This document shows, one piece after another, positions 1-5,799 of a stretch of 7,049 nucleotides of DNA. The stretch's first letter is position 1. Each line of letters opens with the position of its first letter. The notes under the pieces are model-generated. The model was not told the DNA's origin and ran no database searches. It saw only the letters and a list, made by a program, of their open reading frames with translations. The translations under genes and the position numbers were made by a program. The stretch is taken from assembly GCA_014729375.1 (NCBI GenBank), contig WJKA01000387.1, positions 1-7,049 of the forward strand. The letters are read 5' to 3'. This DNA is from Chitinivibrionales bacterium. Lineage in GTDB: Bacteria > Fibrobacterota > Chitinivibrionia > Chitinivibrionales > WJKA01.

Positions 1-1097
1 CTTACGAACCGATTGCACGCCGCTTTCACAAAGATCCGGAAGCGTTTGCCGATGCCTTTGCCCGCGCGTGGTTTAAATTGACGCACCGCGACATGGGGCC
101 GAAGTCACGCTATCTCGGTCCTGAAGTTCCGGATGAAGATTTGATCTGGCAGGATCCGATCCCCGCAGTGGACCATCAGTTGATTGACTCAAAGGATATT
201 GCAGAGCTTAAAAGCAGGCTCCTTGACTCAGGCCTGTCCATCGCCGGGCTTGTTTCGACCGCATGGGCGTCGGCATCGACTTTCCGCGGCTCAGATAATC
301 GCGGCGGCGCAAACGGTGCGCGCATTCGTCTTGCACCACAAAAAGACTGGGAGGTCAACCAGCCGGACCATCTGAAAAAGGCGCTGCAGGTCCTTGAAGC
401 AATTAAGGACGACTTCAATAAAGCACAGTCGGGAGGCAAAAAAGTATCACTTGCCGACCTGATTGTCCTTGGCGGATGTACGGCTGTTGAGAGCGCGGCG
501 AAGAAAGCCGGCCATGAGGTGACCGTTCCATTTTCGCCCGGACGAATGGACGCGCTACAGGAGCACACCGACGTGGATTCATTTGCCGTACTCGAGCCGG
601 TTGCGGACGGGTTCCGTAATTTCCTAAAATCCAGATACACAGTTTCCTCAGAGGAGCTGTTGGTTGACCGTGCGCAACTGCTGACACTGACTGCGCCGGA
701 GATGACGGTCCTGCTCGGCGGCCTTCGTGTGCTTAACGCCAACACCGGCCAGTCGCAACACGGTGTTTTCACCAAACGTCCCGAAACCCTTACCAACGAT
801 TTCTTTGTAAACCTTCTCGACATGGGTATCGAATGGAAGCCGACGACTGAGGAAAGGGACGTGTTTGAAGGGTTCGACCGCGCGACTGGTGAACGCGCGT
901 GGACCGCGACCCGGGTCGACCTGATCTTCGGCTCCAATTCACAGCTCCGGGCACTGGCGGAAGTTTATGCGCAGGATGATGCTCAAGCGAAATTCGTGAA
1001 TGACTTTATTTCGGCCTGGAACAAGGTGATGAATGCGGACCGTTTCGATCTTGCCGGACGCGGATTTAATGCAAACGAAAGGATTGGCTCACGGTAA
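1..1097 (+). CDS. katG: Catalase-peroxidase KatG, C-terminal half (5'-truncated by window edge)
   Basis: This is the C-terminal half of a bifunctional haem catalase-peroxidase, which removes hydrogen peroxide in the cytoplasm. The frame is open from base 3, giving 364 residues; full KatG proteins are about 730-740. The start is off the window, and the TTG at 78 lies inside the gene. Seen near the beginning is ARAWFKLTHRDMGP; from memory of the family, the HRD arginine is the mobile residue needed for catalase activity (Arg418 in M. tuberculosis). Other KatG signatures follow: LGPEVP, WQDPIPAVDH, STAWASASTFRGSDNRGGAN, VLGGCTAVE, TDVDSFAVLEP, LTAPEMTVLLGGLRVL, LTNDFFVNLLDMG, RVDLIFGSNSQLRALAEVY and KVMNADRFDL. 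The distal haem residues and the Met-Tyr-Trp adduct lie in the missing N-terminal part. The C-terminal domain does not bind haem but supports the active site. The protein runs about a dozen residues past DRFDL, where most KatG proteins end. It converges with the next operon across a likely terminator. Confidence 0.97.
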   Translation, partial: YEPIARRFHKDPEAFADAFARAWFKLTHRDMGPKSRYLGPEVPDEDLIWQDPIPAVDHQLIDSKDIAELKSRLLDSGLSIAGLVSTAWASASTFRGSDNRGGANGARIRLAPQKDWEVNQPDHLKKALQVLEAIKDDFNKAQSGGKKVSLADLIVLGGCTAVESAAKKAGHEVTVPFSPGRMDALQEHTDVDSFAVLEPVADGFRNFLKSRYTVSSEELLVDRAQLLTLTAPEMTVLLGGLRVLNANTGQSQHGVFTKRPETLTNDFFVNLLDMGIEWKPTTEERDVFEGFDRATGERAWTATRVDLIFGSNSQLRALAEVYAQDDAQAKFVNDFISAWNKVMNADRFDLAGRGFNANERIGSR

Positions 1098-1179
1098 CTT
1101 CTTCAGACCATCACTCAACTCAGCAGATTGCCGCGGCGTCGAACGGCCTTACCATTCATTCACGCGGGATATTGTGCAG

Positions 1180-1232
1180 AAAAAATACGGTGTGCCACGG
1201 TCGGGGACGACCGCTGCACACTGTCCGTTTTT
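1180..1232. terminator. Bidirectional intrinsic terminator between convergent genes
   Basis: A two-part hairpin sits between the convergent katG and propeller genes. The inner stem is CGGTCG/CGACCG (1198-1203 with 1208-1213), closed by GGGA, which fits the GNRA tetraloop pattern. After a 2x2 mismatch, the outer stem is GGTGTGC/GCACACT (1189-1195 with 1216-1222, the last pair being G-U in RNA). On the + strand it is followed by TTTTT at 1228-1232. On the - strand the A6 run at 1180-1185 becomes a U6 tract. It therefore suits termination from both sides, 83 bases after the katG stop and about 85 bases past the propeller-gene stop. The few bases between stem and T run make it slightly less than ideal on each strand. 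Confidence 0.72.
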
Positions 1233-1258
1233 GAATATCACACAGTATACAGGGACCC

Positions 1259-1284
1259 GTGCGTATCGGATGTTTCATACGCAT
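1259..1284. repeat. Small inverted repeat in the convergent intergenic gap
   Basis: TGCGTAT (1260-1266) pairs with ATACGCA (1277-1283) around a 10-base loop, with a possible outer G-T pair at 1259/1284. No T run follows on either strand, so it is not a standard terminator. It would lie in the 3' untranslated part of the minus-strand operon transcript and might protect its end, but it may be chance. Confidence 0.35.
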
Positions 1285-1296
1285 TTCTTAATCCTG

Positions 1297-1316
1297 CAGA
1301 CAATCAATCCTGTCTG
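1297..1316. repeat. Short inverted repeat at the 3' end of the propeller gene
   Basis: CAGACA (1297-1302) pairs with TGTCTG (1311-1316) across an 8-base loop, directly after the minus-strand TGA stop codon (1317-1319). It is short and has no T run. A role in 3' end stability of the operon mRNA is possible but unproven. Confidence 0.3.
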
Positions 1317-2699
1317 TCAGGGCATCTCAACTGTGACTGCTTTCAGAAAACGCCCGTCTTCCGCTGCTGCAGGGCGGACCAGGAACACTCCGCTCCCGGG
1401 AGTACGGCATGCCTTTCTTCCGTCAATACGGTACGTTTCATGCGACACGCCCCGTGCAAAAAGCGTTCGGTGCGACGACAGACGGTGGGCGTATGATCCC
1501 CTGAGATCGCCCCCACTGCTCCGGGTGTCGGTGGCATCGGTGTAAAGATACACCCCGCTCCCGGTGCCGGCATACAGATCGTCCTGTTGGCGGCTCGGCC
1601 CGGGATACGCAAGGCACAGCGGCCGGCCGGGAATATCGCCTATCTCACTCCATACACAGTTTTCATTATAATCGCATTTCCGGTAGACGCCGCCGGCAAC
1701 CGCAACATACATTCTGTCGCCGTTATAATATGAAGGTCCCTGCTGGTCCGCGGGAATAGCCCTCAGTAAAGGCGCCATCAGTATATCAATAACCGATTCA
1801 TCCTTGGGGCTCCCTAAAGAAATCCAGGTCCCGGCCTGTTGTTGCTGCGCATTTTCATAGGGAACAATAACATCGCTTCGCTGAAAATAAACAACACCTT
1901 CATCGGTGGTGCCGAGCACAGGCGTGGTATTTACATACGGATATACAAGCTGGTCGGAGGAATACGGTACCGGGCCGTCCCATACAGCGCGATCGACCAC
2001 CCCCTCGGTAATTACTGTCACATTGCTGCGTTCTCTGATCACGCGCATGCTGTCGGCCGTTACTTCCCGTAGAAGCTTTCCCGGGCCCGGCAGCGGGCTC
2101 CGGTCATAGCCACCGGCATAGCATTTCTGGTCGGAGCTTAAAACATGCACTGCCGCGCAGTACGGCTGTTCAACGCCGAATGCATAATCGGGAATGGCCA
2201 TTTTTTCAAGTGCGATCGTGCTGTCAAGTAACCTTCCCGAAAAAACCGCATCATCACTGGCAACATACAGGCGGATACGATCGCCGTCGGCCGCGGGAAT
2301 TACTTTCGACGCTACTGCCGCAGGACGGATTATCCAGTCAAGGAGCTTGAAATCATAAAACGGCGGTCCGTCAAGAATATCAGTACCGATATAAAGCCCG
2401 TCCGACCGGGAACCGTCGCCCGCGGCAACAACGAGCGTTCCGCTGACCGGCTTTTCAATCGCATTCACCGGCAATGTTGGCAAACCGCCTTCAACTCGGG
2501 TCCAGATTCCGTCCCACCGCAAGTAAAGACCGTGATCTGTACCGGCAAACAACCTGTCGGGACTGTCATAATAGAGGCAATGAATTGTGCGCTCTTTCAA
2601 ACCAAGTGATTGCCAGTCGGCAAAGAGCAGGCCGCTGTTCAGCAATCCGAACAGTGAACCTGCAATGACAGCGAAACCGATTACGCGTTTTGCATTCAT
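1317..2699 (-). CDS. Secreted beta-propeller-like protein with C-terminal sorting-like tail
   Basis: This 460-residue protein is exported. It starts MNAKRV, then has a hydrophobic stretch (about 7-26) ending LLFA before DWQ, a plausible signal peptidase I site. GGAGG at 2706-2710, six bases before the ATG, supports the start. The body carries degenerate repeats of the type seen in BNR/sortilin-like or two-component-regulator propellers: LFAGTDHGLYLRWDGIW (50-66), RIRLYVASDDAVFSG, TTPVLGTTDEGVVYF, RMYVAVAGGVYRK and LYAGTGSGVYLYTD (375-388). I cannot define all blades. The last 40 residues, with YRIDGRK (423-429) then GSGVFLVRP (435-443) and a final KAVTV strand, resemble the short C-terminal tails (type A sorting-like) of exported FCB-group proteins. 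An Arg/Ser/His-rich linker (about 393-422) precedes it. It is the second gene of an operon, 52 bp after the DUF3160 gene. The function is unknown; surface binding or scaffolding is only a guess. Confidence 0.85.
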   Translation of the reverse strand: MNAKRVIGFAVIAGSLFGLLNSGLLFADWQSLGLKERTIHCLYYDSPDRLFAGTDHGLYLRWDGIWTRVEGGLPTLPVNAIEKPVSGTLVVAAGDGSRSDGLYIGTDILDGPPFYDFKLLDWIIRPAAVASKVIPAADGDRIRLYVASDDAVFSGRLLDSTIALEKMAIPDYAFGVEQPYCAAVHVLSSDQKCYAGGYDRSPLPGPGKLLREVTADSMRVIRERSNVTVITEGVVDRAVWDGPVPYSSDQLVYPYVNTTPVLGTTDEGVVYFQRSDVIVPYENAQQQQAGTWISLGSPKDESVIDILMAPLLRAIPADQQGPSYYNGDRMYVAVAGGVYRKCDYNENCVWSEIGDIPGRPLCLAYPGPSRQQDDLYAGTGSGVYLYTDATDTRSSGGDLRGSYAHRLSSHRTLFARGVSHETYRIDGRKACRTPGSGVFLVRPAAAEDGRFLKAVTVEMP

Positions 2700-2751
2700 G
2701 ATAAACCTCCGCGAATAAAATTATAAATCACCAATTTCAAACTCCAGTCTG

Positions 2752-5415
2752 TTATTCTGCAACGATCCGGTACACAGCATTTTCCCCTCTTCCTTGACCG
2801 GCAAGGAAGAGTATCCGGGCGGCAATTCCCTCAGGAATTGTGTACACCCCGGCTTCCTCCGGTATGTCAATAATCTTTCTGCCGTCGGGCGCATACAGCG
2901 ACCATCGTCCGCTGCGGGGAAGCACGAGTCGCCTTCCGCAGGTACGCACTTCCTTTGCACTGGCAAATTCGACCGGGCCCTTTTTGACTGGTGATGCGGC
3001 CCGGTTTTCCAGCAGCTTGCGGTAGCCGACATTGTCGGCCTTCACCTCGACGGTTAATGATTGCGATTCAAGAAGGTCCGGAGGCACCAGGGCGGAATAG
3101 GCACGCTGGCCCGACGCTACCGGAGTGAGCGACCGCGAATCTCCCGCCGAAGAGGTTACCGTAACCGATTGAACCTCGGATGCGCCGATTGTTATCGTGA
3201 TCTCCTCACCCGGCTGATAGCGGTTCACGACCTCAACCTGAATACTTTTAATCCGGTCATATCCGCCCAGGGTCTGTGTATGGGTGGAATCATACTGAAA
3301 TCCACGGGTCCACTCGGGCATTGAAGGTGCGGAGCCGTTTGCCAGCATCCCCTGCCAGCCTTCATCAGTCAAACGATCGTTCATGGGGTGCGGGAATTCG
3401 TAATAGCTGAACATGGCACCCCGGCACAGCACTATAGCTCCTTCAACAGGCGCAGCCACGTAAACATCCATTGCCTTACCCACACCGACTTCGAGAACCC
3501 TCTGCGAGTTGGGGTCCGTGTGAACATCGGCGATAATCGCCATGGCGGAATCAGCGTCGGAGGTAATACCTTGCTGCTGTTCCTGCGGAGTAGTGAAGGA
3601 ATAGTCCGTAAAATCCTGCAATGCTTGGAGTGCGGGACCGATATTCCCCACGGTCGCATTATACTCCGTCGAGGTAATGTTGCCGCCTTCGAGTTCCTTA
3701 ATTGCAATACCCTGCAGTGATGTGCAGAGTGAGGCAAACGAGTCGAGCTTTTCAAGCGGGAGCACGTCCGAGAGCGATGAATTCAAGAAACCCTCTTTCA
3801 TGAACCGTCCCAGCGCGGCAAGGCGCCCGAATACTTCGGGATTGGGCTCCACGTATCCCTGTCGCATTGGACCTTCGATTGGCGGTGGGGGCAAACTCGT
3901 TACCCAGGACGTATAACTCTGCTTTGCATAAAGTATCGTATCGTGCCTGAGCTCGGCCCAGGAACCCGACGCAGTGGTCAGGGTCTTGTCGGCCCACGCA
4001 GTGGTGGTCATAAAGAAAGGAAATCCGTCGCCGACCTTCTCCAGCAGCGGGACAAGAACATAGAGCCAGTTCCAGTAGAGGTTCTCTGCCCATTGCGCAG
4101 CGGGCCTGGACGCAAATTCCTGCCTGAGCGCTGCAAGCGTATCCACATACCCGTCATACATATCGTCGTTGTAAAGCTCGGTAAGGTGATGATACGCGCG
4201 TTCGGAGCCGAGAACGGCAAAGACATCCAGCCCCCGCGGCATGAGCCTTGGATTCCCCTGCGTGCCGACATTACTGTAGACCAGTTTCCATAACATATAC
4301 GAATCGGGAATGAACCGCTGGCCCATGACCCGGAATCCCTTTGTCACCTCGGAGAAATCCTCGGTGTCAAGCACAAAGCCGGACTGGATCATTGGCGGCC
4401 GCAGTTTTCGCAGTTCGTCAAGAATATCGCCGAGATTGTCGCTAAGATCCGAAATGTCCCCATTGATCCATCCGGCGCCGAGTACCCGGTCGAGTACCTC
4501 TTTGTACTCTTTGAAATTTAAATCATCGCTGCGTCCCACAAAAAAGACCGTGGGTTGATAGATATGCTCCCATTTGTCCGCTGCACCGGTCGCTGTTGCC
4601 AGGAGCCTGGTGAGCAGGCAGGCCTGCATGGTCTCCAGGCGCGCTATGCTGGGATCATCCGGCGTAGTAAGCCGGAAATTCATCCTCCCCAGATACATCA
4701 TGGACTTGAAAAAACGCTTGAACCGGTCGTTGCGGGTATAATGGCCCCGCGGCACATACTGGGAAAAATCCTCATACAGCTCTTTTAACACCTTTGATGA
4801 ATCGAAACCCTGGTGCGCCTCAATCAGCGCCAGTTCGCCGGTCACCCAGGTCTCGACCGGCTCGCTGGTATCGGTCTTCGTCTCAGTCAATAATCGGTGT
4901 GCGGTTTCCAGAAATGCAGCGGTACGGATAATTGCGGTTTTCAGGGAGTCATCACCCTGGAACGCAAGCAGCGGCGACAGCTCCATCTGCAGGGCGCCAA
5001 GCATTTCGTCAAGCTCGAAATAGAACCGCTCATGCTCTGCAATACGAAGCATGTAGTCATATATAATATGAAATGAATGGAGCATTGCATCGGTGGTGAC
5101 AAATACCGGAAGTGCGGCGTCGCGTGTCTCCTTGTATACTTCATAAATATTATCCGCATTGGTGGGCACGGCAACAAACCCGTTCTGCACAAGCTTTGCT
5201 GCGGCATCGGGGGAAAGATCGTAGTGATCGGCAAAATGGACATTCGAAAGATCGGGATTTATCGTATACGGTTCAACTGAAGGGGCAAATGACTGCGATT
5301 GGGCTTGATAAACGGCAAATTCCGTGGCAATATCATTAGTAATAACCTCGATCGCATACCCTGCCAGCGATACTGTCAATATCACCGCACACCCGAAAGC
5401 TGAAACTGTTTTCAT
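2752..5415 (-). CDS. Secreted DUF3160 family protein
   Basis: This protein of 887 residues belongs to the DUF3160 family, whose function is unknown. Recognisable family blocks in order are NGFVAVP (78-84), PVFVTTDAMLHSFHIIYDYML (103-123; key T107, D109, H113), SERAYHHLTELY (404-415), GSWAELRHDTILYAKQSY (484-501), GYVEPNPE (520-527), ADVHTDPN (629-636), FSYYEF (669-674) and RLTDEGW (681-687). A signal peptide (MKTVSAFGCAVILTVSLAGYA) gives export and contains no lipobox. I chose the ATG at 5415 because AAGGAG lies six bases upstream and the signal peptide follows at once; an in-frame ATG at 5478 would add 21 hydrophilic residues and lies almost at the predicted transcription start. After the DUF3160 core comes a beta-rich segment (about 725-800). 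The tail has LYAPDGRK (840-847) and AGVYTIPEGI (855-864), like the tail of the downstream gene. A PPPP run sits at 509-512. Membership of the family is firm; the role is not known. Confidence 0.93.
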   Translation of the reverse strand: MKTVSAFGCAVILTVSLAGYAIEVITNDIATEFAVYQAQSQSFAPSVEPYTINPDLSNVHFADHYDLSPDAAAKLVQNGFVAVPTNADNIYEVYKETRDAALPVFVTTDAMLHSFHIIYDYMLRIAEHERFYFELDEMLGALQMELSPLLAFQGDDSLKTAIIRTAAFLETAHRLLTETKTDTSEPVETWVTGELALIEAHQGFDSSKVLKELYEDFSQYVPRGHYTRNDRFKRFFKSMMYLGRMNFRLTTPDDPSIARLETMQACLLTRLLATATGAADKWEHIYQPTVFFVGRSDDLNFKEYKEVLDRVLGAGWINGDISDLSDNLGDILDELRKLRPPMIQSGFVLDTEDFSEVTKGFRVMGQRFIPDSYMLWKLVYSNVGTQGNPRLMPRGLDVFAVLGSERAYHHLTELYNDDMYDGYVDTLAALRQEFASRPAAQWAENLYWNWLYVLVPLLEKVGDGFPFFMTTTAWADKTLTTASGSWAELRHDTILYAKQSYTSWVTSLPPPPIEGPMRQGYVEPNPEVFGRLAALGRFMKEGFLNSSLSDVLPLEKLDSFASLCTSLQGIAIKELEGGNITSTEYNATVGNIGPALQALQDFTDYSFTTPQEQQQGITSDADSAMAIIADVHTDPNSQRVLEVGVGKAMDVYVAAPVEGAIVLCRGAMFSYYEFPHPMNDRLTDEGWQGMLANGSAPSMPEWTRGFQYDSTHTQTLGGYDRIKSIQVEVVNRYQPGEEITITIGASEVQSVTVTSSAGDSRSLTPVASGQRAYSALVPPDLLESQSLTVEVKADNVGYRKLLENRAASPVKKGPVEFASAKEVRTCGRRLVLPRSGRWSLYAPDGRKIIDIPEEAGVYTIPEGIAARILFLAGQGRGENAVYRIVAE

Positions 5416-5420
5416 TGCCA

Positions 5421-5427
5421 ACTCCTT
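5421..5427 (-). promoter_or_regulatory. Shine-Dalgarno site that fixes the DUF3160 start
   Basis: On the minus strand this reads AAGGAGT, with six bases between AAGGAG and the ATG at 5415. It is a near-perfect match to the ribosome-binding consensus. It favours this start over the upstream in-frame ATG at 5478, which has no comparable site and would precede the signal peptide with polar residues. Confidence 0.85.
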
Positions 5428-5489
5428 TCCAGGTATAGAGAAAGTATTCCTGCCCGCCATAACCGTATCATTCACCATGGGAATAGAGG

Positions 5490-5495
5490 ATTATA
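5490..5495 (-). promoter_or_regulatory. Candidate -10 element for the DUF3160-propeller operon
   Basis: The minus strand has a perfect TATAAT here, in an AT-rich stretch about 75 bases upstream of the chosen start codon. This would put the transcription start near 5483 and give a leader of roughly 65-70 bases. I see no good -35 hexamer at 16-18 bases (TGTTTT at 17), so the promoter may be weak or need an activator. The palindrome at 5539-5561 is close enough upstream for such a factor. Confidence 0.5.
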
Positions 5496-5538
5496 AACCA
5501 AAAACCATCATCAAAACAGCCCGATTGCTACAATGATT

Positions 5539-5561
5539 TGTTATTGTATTTGCAAATAACA
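5539..5561. promoter_or_regulatory. Nested palindrome, candidate operator in the divergent promoter region
   Basis: TGTTATT (5539-5545) and AATAACA (5555-5561) form an inverted repeat with a 9-base spacer. Overlapping it is a perfect 10-base palindrome, ATTTGCAAAT (5548-5557). Two-fold symmetry of this size is typical of sites for dimeric bacterial regulators. It lies about 55-75 bases upstream of the predicted start of the minus-strand operon. I cannot name the regulator. Confidence 0.45.
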
Positions 5562-5588
5562 TGCCCGAAAACAGCTCTCCAAACAGGT

Positions 5589-5601
5589 TGCAAATGCAAA
5601 T
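5589..5601 (+). repeat. Two overlapping TGCAAAT direct repeats
   Basis: TGCAAAT occurs at 5589-5595 and again at 5595-5601, sharing one base. A third copy (5551-5557) is half of the palindrome upstream. Three copies within about 50 bases of an intergenic region suggest a regulator half-site, though the AT-rich background makes chance possible. Confidence 0.35.
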
Positions 5602-5674
5602 CACCCTTCAATGCAGTCTCAAATCATGGATTCACAGTCCCAGATTTGATACGTGGAATTTCCTGCTGTTCTCT

Positions 5675-5703
5675 TTGCAATTCCTCATAAAATTGGCTAT
5701 ATT
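5675..5703 (+). promoter_or_regulatory. Candidate sigma70-type promoter for the TolB-like gene
   Basis: TTGCAA (5675-5680) resembles the -35 box at 4 of 6 positions, and TATATT (5698-5703) matches the -10 box at 5 of 6. The spacer is exactly 17 bases. Transcription would start near 5710, giving a leader of about 90 bases before the ATG at 5800. A second TTGCAATT copy occurs at 5767-5773 within the leader. Confidence 0.55.
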
Positions 5704-5799
5704 ATCATTGTAACGGCAGTGCGTTGATCCGACCCGCATGTAAGCGAAACTGTTGACATCGTTCCTTGCAATTGTGATCTTTCAGAGAGGGGCTGTACC

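Noticed and set aside
176..937. 253-codon open frame on the minus strand opposite katG
   Set aside because: It lies wholly within the strongly conserved katG coding region, its Ser/Arg-rich translation resembles no family, and no ribosome-binding site is seen. It is an antisense shadow.
1033..1545. 170-codon open frame on the + strand spanning the katG end and the intergenic gap
   Set aside because: It overlaps katG, crosses the terminator hairpin and then runs antisense to the propeller gene. The translation has no protein-like pattern.
2715..2727. TATAAT on the minus strand in the 52-bp gap, as an internal promoter
   Set aside because: No -35-like hexamer at the right distance (ACTGGA at 17 bases), and transcription would start almost at the Shine-Dalgarno sequence. 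Probably chance in AT-rich DNA.
5416..5478. Upstream in-frame ATG (5478) as the DUF3160 start
   Set aside because: It would place 21 polar residues before an obvious signal peptide, has no good ribosome-binding site and lies almost at the predicted transcription start.
5753..5781. Perfect TTGACA at 5753-5758 as a second promoter for the TolB-like gene
   Set aside because: The -10 position at 17 bases reads GATCTT, a poor match, and the start would fall within the ribosome-binding site.
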